Assembly (NCBI GenBank): GCA_026388365.1
Contig: JAPLJW010000290.1
Coordinates: forward strand, 1-27,971
Source of the DNA: Deltaproteobacteria bacterium
GTDB taxonomy: Bacteria > Desulfobacterota > Syntrophia > Syntrophales > UBA5619
Direction of reading: 5' to 3'
Length of the DNA stretch: 27,971 nucleotides
The notes under the pieces are model-generated. The model was given only the letters and a program-made list of their open reading frames with translations, did not search any database and was not told the origin of the DNA. Both the position numbers and the translations under genes were made by a program. Position 1 is the first letter of the stretch, and each line of letters starts with the position of its first letter. Of the stretch, positions 15,259 to 23,451 are shown piece by piece.

Positions 15259-16496
15259 TCACCGGACGGTGCGCCCGGCGTACTCCTTCAGGATTCGTTT
15301 CGCCACGGACATCTTGTGGACCTCGTCGGCGCCGTCGTATATCCGTGCCGCGCGTTCATGGCGGAAGAAGAAGGAGATGATCGTGTCGTCCGTCATCCCG
15401 AGGCCGCCGTGGACCTGGAGCGCCCGGTCCACCACCTTCTGGAGGACTCCCGCCACGTAGAACTTGATCAGCGAGATCTCCTCGCGCGCCTCCTTCACCC
15501 CCAGGTTTTCGATCTTCCAGGCCGCATGGAGGGTCATCAGATCTTCCAGGCCGCATGGAGGGTCATCAGCCGAGCCGCCTGGATCTCCGCGGCGGATTCG
15601 GCGATCCAGGCCTGGATGATCTGTTTTGTCGCAAGCGTCTTTTGGTCCGGCGAGATGATCCGCTCCGTCGCCCGCTTGCACATCAGGTCATAGACCCGGC
15701 TGCAGATCCCGAGCCACCGCATGCAGTGGTGGATGCGTCCCGGGCCGAGGCGCTCCTGGGCGATCACGAAGCCCCATCCCTCGGGGCCGAGGAGATTCGT
15801 CACCGGCGCCCGGCAGGACTGGTAGAGGATCTCCGCGTGGCTGAAAAAATCGCTCCCCGCGTGGCCCATGACGGAGATGTTCCGGACGAGGTTGAAGCCC
15901 GGCGCATCCGTCGGCACGATGATCATGCTCGCCCGGAGATGCGGCGGGGCGGCGGGGTTTGTCACGGCCATGACAATCGCGAAGCGTGCGCCGTCCGCCG
16001 CCGTGGAGTACCACTTCTGGCCGTTGATCACGTAGGAATCCCCCTCCTTGACGGCCGTCGTGTCCATCATGACCGGGTTCGAGCCGGGGAGCTCCACCTC
16101 CGTCATGGAGAAACAGCTCCGGATCTTCCCGGCAACGAGCGGTCGGAGCCAGGTCTCCTTCTGCTCCTCCGTCCCGTACTTGTGGAGGATCTCGATGTTT
16201 CCCGCGTCCGGGGCGTGGCAGCCGAAAACGAAATGGCCGATTGGCGTCCGGCCGAGGACTTCCGAGACGAGGGCGTGCTCCAGCAGGTCGAGGCCCATCC
16301 CGCCGTATTCTTTAGGGTGGTTGGGCGCCCAGAGCTCCATCTGCCGGACCATCGCCCGCTTCTCCTCGATCACCGGAAGCATCATCCGGAAATCCTTTCC
16401 GAGAAACTCGGGCTCCAGGGGAATGAGCTCCTTGTCCACAAACTCCCGCATCATCCCGACGATCGCCTGCATCTTTTCCGATACGGTGAAATCCAT
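15259..16496 (-). pseudogene. acyl-CoA dehydrogenase split by a 29-bp tandem duplication
   Basis: The two halves of one acyl-CoA dehydrogenase lie in different frames. The first runs from ATG 16496 (or 16499) to TGA at 15537-15539 and holds the FAD-binding middle, with CFSMTEVELPGSNP and WYSTAADGARF. The second carries the C-terminal helical domain, HGGLGMTDDTI and RIYDGADEVHK, ending at 15259. Removing one copy of the 29-bp repeat at 15512-15569 restores a single frame of about 402 residues, the normal family length. The stop and an ATG overlap as TGATG, so the last 92 residues could be made by reinitiation. ATG 16496 has the better distance from AAGGAGGG. The usual catalytic glutamate position (YEG) reads YDG, as in the ACAD10/11 branch. 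Substrate unknown. Confidence 0.85.
15512..15569. repeat. perfect 29-bp tandem duplication in the acyl-CoA dehydrogenase gene
   Basis: Copies at 15512-15540 and 15541-15569 are identical, each beginning ATCTTCCAGG and ending GGTCATCAG. The unit is not a multiple of three, so it shifts the frame. Perfect identity implies a recent event, slippage in culture, or an assembly error. Confidence 0.95.
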
Positions 16497-16544
16497 CATG
16501 CCCTCCTTAATTTTCTGCTCACATTTTAACGAATTCGTAAAATG

Positions 16545-16622
16545 CCCCCTTTTCTGTTATTCCGGGGCAGGCGGGGCCTCCTGAGGGACAGTTTTGAAAT
16601 CTGTCCCCCGTTCTGCTATTCC
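16545..16622. repeat. REP-like element with GGGACAG hairpin
   Basis: GGGACAG (16585-16591) and CTGTCCC (16601-16607) form a perfect stem with a 9-base loop. It is flanked by two imperfect copies of a C-run followed by TTCTG-TATTCC (16545-16563 and 16605-16622). It begins directly after the phosphatase stop codon and ends before the acyl-CoA dehydrogenase ribosome-binding site. The GGGACAG core resembles repeats moved by IS200-like REP transposases. No transposase is present in the window. Confidence 0.5.
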
Positions 16623-17333
16623 CTATCGGTACGTGACCAGCGCCGGGTCCCGCCGGAGGGCGAGGTGCGCCGTGTCGTTGAACGCCGCAAGCGTGATGCG
16701 TTCGCCGTTATAGAGGAACTTCGTTACAGAACTGTTCGCGATCTGCCAGGCGGTCCGGAGCGTCTCTTCGTTCGACAGGCCGAGGGCCGTCTGAAGCGTC
16801 GCGGAGACGGGGCCGCCGGAGGTGAAGATCACGATCGTCCGTCCCCGGCCGTTTTCCGCGATCACCCGGGTGAGGCCGCCCCGGACCCGCTCCCGGAAAT
16901 CCTCCCACGTCGCGATACCCGGCTTCCGGTATTCGCCCTTCACCCAGCCCATCAGGATCTTCTCGAAAACCCGCTGAAAGGCCTTTTTGTCCGCGTAGAA
17001 GCGTGAGAGATCCTCTTTAAGGGAGGGGTCCTCGTCGGCCGTCTCCGAGACATACGAGAGGATAATCTCCCGTGAGCTGTATTCGTTGAAGGCATCTTCG
17101 ATCCGGAGCGCGGGGAGCGGAAGTTCCTTCTCCCGGTAGAGAGCGACCATCGCCCCGGCCGTATCCTTCTGCCTCTCCATGGCGCCGGAATAGAGCGCAT
17201 CCGGCGCAAGGCCGACGGCGAGCAGATGTTCTGCAAGGATGCGGGACTGGAGAACGCCCGTTTCGGAAAGCAAGTCGTAATTGGCGCTCCCGAAGGAGGC
17301 CTGCCCGTGCCGGATCATGTAGAGGGTTCCCAT
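16623..17333 (-). CDS. histidine phosphatase (phosphoglycerate-mutase-like)
   Basis: The product is 236 residues from ATG at 17331-17333. The catalytic RHG motif comes at once (MGTLYMIRHGQASFGS, H9), followed by LSETGVLQSRILAEHL, the acid-base region YSGAMERQKDTA and the second histidine motif in IVIFTSGGPVSATL. In the last, a glycine-serine-glycine stretch stands where many members have TH(G), so the second catalytic histidine is not obvious. The frame is open 36 bases further to a TTG, but conservation starts at the ATG; neither start has a clear ribosome-binding site. It precedes the acyl-CoA dehydrogenase by about 120 bases that hold a REP-like element. Substrate is unknown; sugar phosphates or nucleotides are typical. 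Confidence 0.8.
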   Translation of the reverse strand: MGTLYMIRHGQASFGSANYDLLSETGVLQSRILAEHLLAVGLAPDALYSGAMERQKDTAGAMVALYREKELPLPALRIEDAFNEYSSREIILSYVSETADEDPSLKEDLSRFYADKKAFQRVFEKILMGWVKGEYRKPGIATWEDFRERVRGGLTRVIAENGRGRTIVIFTSGGPVSATLQTALGLSNEETLRTAWQIANSSVTKFLYNGERITLAAFNDTAHLALRRDPALVTYR

Positions 17334-17370
17334 ACCGGCCACTTTACTATGGCGGGAAGGGCGCGTCAAT

Positions 17371-17392
17371 GGGATTACAGAGGGATTACAGA
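17371..17392. repeat. 11-bp tandem repeat in a short intergenic region
   Basis: GGGATTACAGA occurs twice in a row (17371-17381 and 17382-17392), just upstream of the phosphatase gene. The rest of 17393-17560 is AT-rich with T-runs, and CTTTTTCTGTCCCG at 17449-17462 echoes the GGGACAG repeat core on the other strand. I see no gene there. Confidence 0.6.
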
Positions 17393-17560
17393 GCGACCGT
17401 TCGTTTTTTTAAAAAGCCGGTCCCGTTGTCATTTTTTCTTTTGGCCACTTTTTCTGTCCCGCCAACATGATAATATTCGAGATCACCAACCTTGAAATGT
17501 CCTAATGCAAGGCTATGATTTACCCTTGATGATTCGAATCTTTTTAACAATCGATGGGAG

Positions 17561-18130
17561 TCATTCTCCTGTCAGTTTCTTGCCCAAATCGAAAGCCTCC
17601 CGCATGACCTTTTCGTTGGATCGGATCTGACCGGCATCCATGGCGCTTCCATAGACCATCCCGACAATCCGGGATTCCGTATATCCATAGGCGTCCTGAA
17701 AAGTCCTTAAGGCATTGACGCAACCCGATGAGAAAGGATCTTCGTCGCCGTACGTCATGGCGATGGCGATCCTCTTACCCCGAAAGGGATCTTTTTGGTA
17801 AGCCGGGAGCGCAAAGCATCGATCCATAAAGATCTTGGTCTGTGCGGACATCGTGAACCAGTAAACCGGACTTGCGATGACCCAGGCGTCCGCTTCGATC
17901 AGTTTCAAATAGATCTCCTGCATGTCATCCGGGATGGAACAGCCCTTGCTGTTTTTCTTCTGGCAGGCGAAACAAGCCTTGCACGGCGCAATGTTCTTGC
18001 CGTGCAGATAAAGGGTTTCGACCTTTGCCCCTCCCGATTTCGCCCCCCTGGCGATCTGATCCGCAAGGATGGCGCTATTGCCTTTTCTTCTCGGGCTTCC
18101 CAAAAATACCAGAACCTTCTTTGCCTTCAT
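17561..18130 (-). CDS. NAD(P)H:FMN-reductase-like iron-sulfur flavoprotein
   Basis: The 189-residue product has a flavodoxin-like fold opening VLVFLGSPRRKGNSAILA, whose loop binds FMN phosphate. The cysteines C50, C53, C56 and C64 (CX2CX2CX7C) form the compact motif that holds a [4Fe-4S] cluster in archaeal and clostridial iron-sulfur flavoproteins. VIASPVYWFTMSAQTKIFMDR follows, a flavin-contact region. It probably passes electrons between ferredoxin or NAD(P)H and an unknown acceptor in the cytoplasm. ATG 18130 has AGGAGG four bases upstream; a TTG at 18154 is the alternative. It lies 117 bases after the mevalonate-kinase-like gene with hairpins between, so joint transcription is uncertain. 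Confidence 0.8.
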   Translation of the reverse strand: MKAKKVLVFLGSPRRKGNSAILADQIARGAKSGGAKVETLYLHGKNIAPCKACFACQKKNSKGCSIPDDMQEIYLKLIEADAWVIASPVYWFTMSAQTKIFMDRCFALPAYQKDPFRGKRIAIAMTYGDEDPFSSGCVNALRTFQDAYGYTESRIVGMVYGSAMDAGQIRSNEKVMREAFDLGKKLTGE

Positions 18131-18201
18131 GACGCCTCCTGGTTGATTTCGCAATCATCCTGTCTTGGCCGTTCCGGGCTGCGCCTTTTCCCCGGTTTGT
18201 T

Positions 18202-18244
18202 TGCGGCTTGCCGCCGGGGTCGGGCGTTTCCTCCGCCCGATCCC
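18202..18244 (-). terminator. paired hairpins after the mevalonate-kinase-like gene
   Basis: TCGGGCG (18220-18226) pairs with CGCCCGA (18234-18240) across a 7-base loop, and the stem can extend to 18216-18244. Next to it GCGGC and GCCGC (18203-18214) make a small second stem. They begin right after the kinase stop codon at 18248. No T-run follows, so they are better seen as 3' mRNA structure than a proven terminator. Confidence 0.35.
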
Positions 18245-18247
18245 GCC

Positions 18248-19183
18248 TCACGTCCCCCCGACGCTGGTCCGGATCACGGGAAAACCTTCCTTCTCCATCC
18301 CTTCGGCAACGCGGTTCTGCACTTCCCGCTCCGGCGTCAGGGCGATCATATAGCCTCCCATCCCGCCGCCCGTGAGCTTGGCCCCTGACGCACCCTCTTT
18401 CAGGGCCAGCCGGCAGAGATGATCGAGCCTTTCGTGGGAGAGGCCCATGGCGACCAGGATCTCATGATTGGCGATCATGAGGCGCCCGACGTCCGCCAGG
18501 TCGCGCTTTATCAGGCCTTCCTTCATCCGGAAGGACTGCGCTGTGATGAGATCCATCCTCTCCCGGAACCGTTTTGGATCCTTCTCCTTTTCGTACTTCA
18601 CAAGGCCGTCCAGGAGTTTCGTGTCCGCCGAGATCCCGCTGTTGGCCAGGACCACCGGGATCGGTTCCCGGACCGGGATCGGCGTCGCAATCTTCTCCCC
18701 GCCCCGGATCCGGTAGAAGAGGAGGCCGCCGTAACAGGACGCCGTATTGTCCACCCCGCTGGGGATCCCGTGGTAGGGGAACTCCCCTTCCCAGGCGATC
18801 CGGTTGATCTCTTCGATGGGGAGCCCCAGGCGGAATTCCTCGTTGAGCGCCCGGGCCAGGGCCACGCAGCCGGCCGCACTCGCCCCGATGCCGCTCCCGG
18901 CGAGGAGCGATCCCCCGAGGGTGATCCGGAGCGGGGTTTTCTCCGCGTCGATGCCCATCACCCGGAGGATCCGGTCGATCGACTCGATCTGTTTTTCCTT
19001 CTTGCTTTCCCTGTATCCCGGCACCTCCCGGCGGCGGTCCTCCAGGACCCACCCTTGACCGTCCCGCCTCTCGACGACCGCCTCCGTTTCAAAGGCGATG
19101 GCCGAGACAATCGCCGGCACCTCCTCCAAGACGAACTGATCCCCTATGAGGATCGTCTTGCCGTAACCCGTTCCTGTACCCAT
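18248..19183 (-). CDS. mevalonate-kinase-like GHMP kinase
   Basis: The 311-residue product starts at ATG 19181-19183, after GGGGAGGAAC; the frame is open upstream but that part crosses a repeat element. The ATP-binding GHMP motif is LLAGSGIGASAAG (about 94-106). The substrate and catalytic segment HGIPSGVDNTASCYGG (D145 the probable base) is typical of mevalonate kinase. KLTGGGMGGYMIAL is the third GHMP motif. Mevalonate kinase phosphorylates mevalonate with ATP in isoprenoid synthesis. This is unexpected in an apparent deltaproteobacterium, most of which use the MEP route, and no other mevalonate gene is in the window. Other GHMP small-molecule kinases remain possible. It lies downstream of a DHH phosphoesterase across a structured repeat. 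Confidence 0.75.
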   Translation of the reverse strand: MGTGTGYGKTILIGDQFVLEEVPAIVSAIAFETEAVVERRDGQGWVLEDRRREVPGYRESKKEKQIESIDRILRVMGIDAEKTPLRITLGGSLLAGSGIGASAAGCVALARALNEEFRLGLPIEEINRIAWEGEFPYHGIPSGVDNTASCYGGLLFYRIRGGEKIATPIPVREPIPVVLANSGISADTKLLDGLVKYEKEKDPKRFRERMDLITAQSFRMKEGLIKRDLADVGRLMIANHEILVAMGLSHERLDHLCRLALKEGASGAKLTGGGMGGYMIALTPEREVQNRVAEGMEKEGFPVIRTSVGGT

Positions 19184-19214
19184 GTTCCTCCCCTCTCTTC
19201 CCGACAGCACTCGT

Positions 19215-19335
19215 GAAAATCGGATGATTCCGGAAGCGCGCATTGGAGATTTTCCGGGGCTCCCTGTGCGCGCAGCGAAGCGAGCCGCTACAGGGTCGGA
19301 CAATGTCCGGCGCGCGAAGGAATCATCCGATTTTC
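19215..19335. repeat. 121-bp inverted-repeat element (MITE/REP-like)
   Basis: The ends are perfect 17-bp inverted repeats: GAAAATCGGATGATTCC (19215-19231) and its complement (19319-19335). After a small asymmetric bulge the pairing continues through GCGCGC on both sides. Inside are a second inverted repeat, CCCTGT (19262-19267) with ACAGGG (19290-19295), and GGAC/GTCC around 19298-19308. It fills most of the 180-base gap between the DHH and GHMP kinase genes. It has no coding capacity and looks like a small mobile or regulatory repeat unit. Confidence 0.8.
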
Positions 19336-19345
19336 AAGGATCCCG

Positions 19346-19368
19346 AATAGGGGAACTGTCTCCCTATT
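19346..19368 (-). terminator. hairpin over the DHH gene stop codon
   Basis: AATAGGG (19346-19352) and CCCTATT (19362-19368) form a perfect 7-bp stem with a 9-base loop, straddling the stop of the DHH gene (19364-19366). No T-run follows on the minus strand. It may belong to the adjacent repeat element. Confidence 0.35.
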
Positions 19369-20569
19369 TGCCCAGGATTTTCTCCATCTCGGCAATCAGT
19401 TGCTTTTCCTGGCCCTCTCCGACCGTCGTGGCCGCCGTGAGGCTGTGACAGGCATCGGAAAACCCGCCCACCGCAGCCGTCGCCTCCGGGAGTAGCCGGT
19501 TCAATCCCATCGCGGTCTTCCCGCGGATTTGCCCCTCCATCCATTCGGAGACGCGCATAGAGACCTTGACGTCCTTCATCCCCACGGATCCGAATCCGGG
19601 AATGAAATCGGGGAGGCTTTGAAAACCGGCCAGATATCTCCCGGGATCGATGAAATCCATGTTGCGGATGACGTCGCAGAAGGCGCCGACCATCTTGACC
19701 CCCATCGGGGCGAACCGGTCCTCCACGTGAAACCACTGGATATGTTCGGTCCGGTGCAGATCTCCCGCCTTCAGCCTCCCGATTTCCCGCCGGAATCTTT
19801 CTTCCTTGATGGCCTTGAGTTCTCCGTACATCCGGTCGGACGCCGCGGTAGAACCCTGCAGGCAGACCGCAACACCCGCCTCCGGTCCCTCCCGGTAGTA
19901 TCCGACGGCGCCCAGTGTCTCGATGTATTCCGCCAGGGAACTTCCCTCGCTTTCCCCCCGCGGGGTCCGGAAATGGTAGGTTTCCCCCGTTTTTCCCTCT
20001 TCGATTCTCACCTCTCCCCGGGCGGCGGCTTCGAGGACGGCCCGGCGATTTTCACCCGCCAGCTTCCCCTCCAGGAAAAACTCGTCGCCGACGGCGCCAA
20101 GCGAGGCAAGCGCGGCCATATCGGAGTTTCCTTCTTCCATCCGCTTCGCAAAGAGATAACAGGTGACGGAGGCGGAGATGTCGAGGTCCCCCTTCAGGCC
20201 GTAGAGTTCGGGATCGAGGTTGTGGACCCGCGGATCGGTTGCGGGGGAGGCGGCGTGGTGGTCCAGGATCAGCACCAGGTTCCTTCCCCGGTTCCGCCCG
20301 GAAATCAGCGGGGCGATCCGGCCCGCAAAGTCGGCCAAAACGATGACGTCGCCCTCCCGGTCGAAGATCCTCTCCAGAACCGCCGGATAGGGTTTTTCCA
20401 GAGCGCAGCGCCGGATTGGCCAGCCTTTCCGTTCGAAGGCCCGGGTCAGGATGGCGGCGGAGGTCAGGCCGTCCGCGTCGTTGTGGTGGAAGAGCCGAAC
20501 CGTTTTCCCCCGGTGGCCGTGCAGTTCATCCAGGGCCTTGTCCATGGCGTTGAGAAGTTCTTCAATCAT
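19364..20569 (-). CDS. DHH-family phosphoesterase (DHH plus DHHA1)
   Basis: The 401-residue product has the metal motifs LFHHNDADGLTSAAIL (H28-H29-N30-D31-A32-D33), VIVLADFAG and LILDHHAAS of the DHH superfamily. The C-terminal DHHA1-type domain ends with GGFSDACHSLTAATTV. Relatives include RecJ exonuclease, nanoRNase and cyclic-dinucleotide phosphodiesterases, all manganese-dependent. The length and lack of an OB fold make it more like the stand-alone, archaeal-type members than RecJ proper. The ATG at 20567-20569 lies 25 bases after the potC stop with GGAG upstream, so it is probably the tail of the transporter operon. The specific nucleic-acid or nucleotide substrate cannot be read from the sequence. 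Confidence 0.82.
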   Translation of the reverse strand: MIEELLNAMDKALDELHGHRGKTVRLFHHNDADGLTSAAILTRAFERKGWPIRRCALEKPYPAVLERIFDREGDVIVLADFAGRIAPLISGRNRGRNLVLILDHHAASPATDPRVHNLDPELYGLKGDLDISASVTCYLFAKRMEEGNSDMAALASLGAVGDEFFLEGKLAGENRRAVLEAAARGEVRIEEGKTGETYHFRTPRGESEGSSLAEYIETLGAVGYYREGPEAGVAVCLQGSTAASDRMYGELKAIKEERFRREIGRLKAGDLHRTEHIQWFHVEDRFAPMGVKMVGAFCDVIRNMDFIDPGRYLAGFQSLPDFIPGFGSVGMKDVKVSMRVSEWMEGQIRGKTAMGLNRLLPEATAAVGGFSDACHSLTAATTVGEGQEKQLIAEMEKILGK

Positions 20570-20594
20570 CCGTCGTTTCTCCGGGGCAGGGGTT

Positions 20595-21452
20595 TCACGT
20601 CGTCTCTTTTCTGGCGATGAACAGGTTGGCCAGGGCGATGACGGACGACGTCAGGATCAGGATGAAGGAGATCGCGTTGATCACCGGCGTCGATCCGTCC
20701 CGGACCTGCAGGTAAAGCGTGATCGGGATGGTCGATTCGGACCCGACGAGAAAGAGGGTGGTGTTGAAGTTCTCGAAAGACATCAGAAAGGCCACGGCGG
20801 CGCTGCCGATGAGGGAAGGCCTGAGGTAACGGAGCGTGATGTGCCAGATCGCCCCGATGCGGCTCGCGCCGAGGTTCATGGCCGCCTCTTCGAGGGTCCG
20901 GTCGAACTTCCGCAGCCGGGCGATGACGACGAGGGCCACGAAGGTGGAGATGAAGGAGACCTGGCCGAAGACGACGAGCCAGTAACCGGGCCGGAGCAGC
21001 TTCACATCCCATCCGAACCCGTTCTCGAAAAAGAGGCCGAGGGTGTTGGTGAACAGCAGGATCGAGATTCCCAGGATGACGCCTGGAATCACCAGCGGCG
21101 CCAGCATCAGGAAATACATGGCGTTCTTGAAGCGGAACTCCTCCTGCTCGAACAGAAAGGCCGCGCAGGTCCCCAGGAGCGTGGAGAGGATGGTGACGCT
21201 GAAGGCCACCCTCAGGGAGACGAAGATGCTGCGCAGGTTCTTCTGGTCGTGGAAGAAACCGATCTTCTGCGGCCCGTCGCTGAAAAACCAGTCCAGGGTG
21301 AAACCCTTCCAGGGAAGGGAGGGGAACATGGAATCGTTGAAGGCCAGGACGCAGGTCACCAGCAGCGGCGCGAACAGGAAGAAGAAATAGAAAATGACGT
21401 AGGAGCGGAAGCTCCACCTGTAGAGGCCGGAACGAGGCAAGGATCGGATCAT
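20595..21452 (-). CDS. potC: polyamine-type ABC transporter permease PotC
   Basis: The 285-residue protein has about six membrane segments and the EAA loop of ABC importers, EEAAMNLGASRIGAIWHITLR, which docks on the ATPase. SLIGSAAVAFLMSFENFNTTLF after it is typical of PotC. Its ATG overlaps the potB stop (ATGA), giving coupled translation. With PotB it makes the channel for spermidine, putrescine or a related solute in the inner membrane. Solute identity depends on the binding protein encoded at 23493-24584. Confidence 0.88.
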   Translation of the reverse strand: MIRSLPRSGLYRWSFRSYVIFYFFFLFAPLLVTCVLAFNDSMFPSLPWKGFTLDWFFSDGPQKIGFFHDQKNLRSIFVSLRVAFSVTILSTLLGTCAAFLFEQEEFRFKNAMYFLMLAPLVIPGVILGISILLFTNTLGLFFENGFGWDVKLLRPGYWLVVFGQVSFISTFVALVVIARLRKFDRTLEEAAMNLGASRIGAIWHITLRYLRPSLIGSAAVAFLMSFENFNTTLFLVGSESTIPITLYLQVRDGSTPVINAISFILILTSSVIALANLFIARKETT

Positions 21453-22315
21453 TTCAAGACATCACTGAGTTTCTGGCGCGTCAGCTTGAGGGCCACCCAG
21501 ATGATCCCCGACGACAGGAGCAAAAGGAGAAACCCGAAGGCTGATCCCTGGTTCCAGTTGAAATAGGTGATAAACTGGTTGTAGATCTGTTCGGTGAACC
21601 ACAGGGAGTTCTTTCCCCCCATCAGTTTCGGCGTCAGGTAGCTCCCGAGAACGATCATGAAGACGACGATGCTCCCCGACATGATCCCCGGCATCGCATA
21701 AGGGATGATGATCTTCCGCCAGATCGTGATCTTGTTGGCGCCCAGGTCGTAGGCGGCCTCGATCAGGGAGTCGTCGAGGCTCTCCATGACGCCGATGACC
21801 GGGACGATCATGAACAGGAGGGTCGTATAGACGAGCCCCATGATCATGACCACGTCGTTGTAGAGGAGCTCCACCGGCTCCTTCCACAGTCCCACGGAAG
21901 ACATAAAACTGTTGAGAACCCCGCTTTCCCGGAGGATGATCATCCAGCCATAGACCCGGATGAGTTCGCTGACCCAGAAGGGGAGCAGAAGCAGAACCAG
22001 CAGAAAGCCCTGGACCTTCACCCCGGCGATCTTGGTCGTGTAAAAGGCGATGGGGAGCGAGACGGCCAGCACGATCAGGGTCACCACCACGGAGTAAAGG
22101 GCGGTGCGGACGAAGGTGGCCCAGTAGATCGGCTCCTGGAAGAATCCGAGGTAGTTGTCCCATGTGACGCCCATTCCGGCGCCGGATTCACCCTTCAGGA
22201 AGGACATCCGGAGCAGTTCGAAATGGGGCAGAATGAGCAGGAGCAGCAGCCAGAGGGCGACCGGCGTGAAGAAGAGCAGAAATATCCAGCGGATCCCGCT
22301 TCCCTTAGGATTCAT
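21449..22315 (-). CDS. potB: polyamine-type ABC transporter permease PotB
   Basis: The 288-residue protein starts at ATG 22313-22315 (MNPKGSGIRWIFLLFFTPVA). The frame is open further upstream but that part lies inside potA. It has about six membrane segments and the EAA loop IEAAYDLGANKITIWRKIIIP. The start overlaps the last 11 bases of potA, and the stop overlaps potC. This is the usual PotB partner of PotC in the heterodimeric permease. Confidence 0.88.
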   Translation of the reverse strand: MNPKGSGIRWIFLLFFTPVALWLLLLLILPHFELLRMSFLKGESGAGMGVTWDNYLGFFQEPIYWATFVRTALYSVVVTLIVLAVSLPIAFYTTKIAGVKVQGFLLVLLLLPFWVSELIRVYGWMIILRESGVLNSFMSSVGLWKEPVELLYNDVVMIMGLVYTTLLFMIVPVIGVMESLDDSLIEAAYDLGANKITIWRKIIIPYAMPGIMSGSIVVFMIVLGSYLTPKLMGGKNSLWFTEQIYNQFITYFNWNQGSAFGFLLLLLSSGIIWVALKLTRQKLSDVLK

Positions 22316-23414
22316 CGCCGACCTCGATTCCCGACTCGCAGAAACAGAAAGCCGAGGCGGGGTCCCAGCCGATTCCGATCCGGTCCCCGACCCGGATGTC
22401 GTCGTATTGCCGGTTCTGGGGCAGGGCAACGATGAGTTCCCTGTCGGAATGCTCCGGCGTCACGATGAGCCGGCTGTTCCCGGCATCGAAGAGGACCGTC
22501 TTGACCCCCACGGCGATCCGGTTGAGAGCGGACAACCTTCCGTCCGGGTTGATCATCATGGCCTCCGGGCGGACGTACATCTCCACCCGGTCCTCGCCGC
22601 ACGCCTTTTCCGGCGGGATGATGCCATAGCGGTTCCCGTCCTCCGTTTCAACGAAGAAGGGACCCTCTCCCTCCCGGCGCAGACGGCCGAGGAAACGGTT
22701 GTTGTTTCCCACGAACTGGGCCACAAAGGGTGTGGCCGGGCGGTTGTAGATGTTCTGGGGGGTGTCCATCTGCTCGAAGCGTCCGTCCCGCATGACGGCC
22801 ACGAGATCGGACATGACCATCGCCTCCGACTGGTCATGGGTGATGTAAACAAAGGTCGTCCCGACCTGCTGCTGGAGCTTCTTGAGCTCCACCTTCATCT
22901 GCTCCCGGAGCTTCAAATCGAGGGCGCCCAGGGGTTCATCGAGGAGAAGCACCACCGGCCGGAGGACCAGGCACCGGGCCAGGGCGACCCGCTGCTTCTG
23001 TCCGCCGGAGATCTGGCTGACCTTCTTTTCCCCGTAGCCGGGAAGCCCGACCCTTTCCAGGATCTCCTCCACCCGCGTGCGGAGCTCGGCGCCCCGGACG
23101 CCCCGCCTCTTCAGGCCGAAGGCGATGTTCTCCGCAACGTTCATCATGGGGAAGAGGGCGAGCTGCTGGAAGACCATGTTGACGGGCCGTCGGTTCGGTT
23201 CGACGCCCGCCATCTCCTCGTCCCGGATGCGGATGCTGCCGCAGCTCGGCTCATAGAAGCCGGCCACCATGCGCAGCAGGGTCGTCTTGCCGCAGCCGGA
23301 CGGCCCCAGGATGGAAAAAAACTTTCCCGTCTCCACATCGAAGGAGACGTCGTTGACCGCCGCGAAATCGCCGAATTTCTTTACGACATTCCGTACCGAA
23401 AGATCGATCTGCAT
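22305..23414 (-). CDS. potA: polyamine-type ABC transporter ATPase PotA
   Basis: The 369-residue product has Walker A GPSGCGKTT (37-45), Q-loop Q83, signature SQISGGQKQRVALAR (Q139), Walker B LLLDEP (D159, E160), the D-loop GALD and the switch histidine in ITHDQ (H193). A C-terminal TOBE-type domain (about 250-369) fits the PotA/CysA/MalK subclass. It powers import through PotB-PotC. The gene lies 78 bases after potD with a strong hairpin between, and overlaps potB. Confidence 0.92.
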   Translation of the reverse strand: MQIDLSVRNVVKKFGDFAAVNDVSFDVETGKFFSILGPSGCGKTTLLRMVAGFYEPSCGSIRIRDEEMAGVEPNRRPVNMVFQQLALFPMMNVAENIAFGLKRRGVRGAELRTRVEEILERVGLPGYGEKKVSQISGGQKQRVALARCLVLRPVVLLLDEPLGALDLKLREQMKVELKKLQQQVGTTFVYITHDQSEAMVMSDLVAVMRDGRFEQMDTPQNIYNRPATPFVAQFVGNNNRFLGRLRREGEGPFFVETEDGNRYGIIPPEKACGEDRVEMYVRPEAMMINPDGRLSALNRIAVGVKTVLFDAGNSRLIVTPEHSDRELIVALPQNRQYDDIRVGDRIGIGWDPASAFCFCESGIEVGDES

Positions 23415-23451
23415 CTGCCGTCCGTCCGCGACGAATCTCTTTTCGTGAAAA

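Noticed and set aside
17525..17545. GATTCGAATC followed by TTTTT as a terminator
   Set aside because: The palindrome leaves no workable loop, and no plus-strand gene ends nearby.
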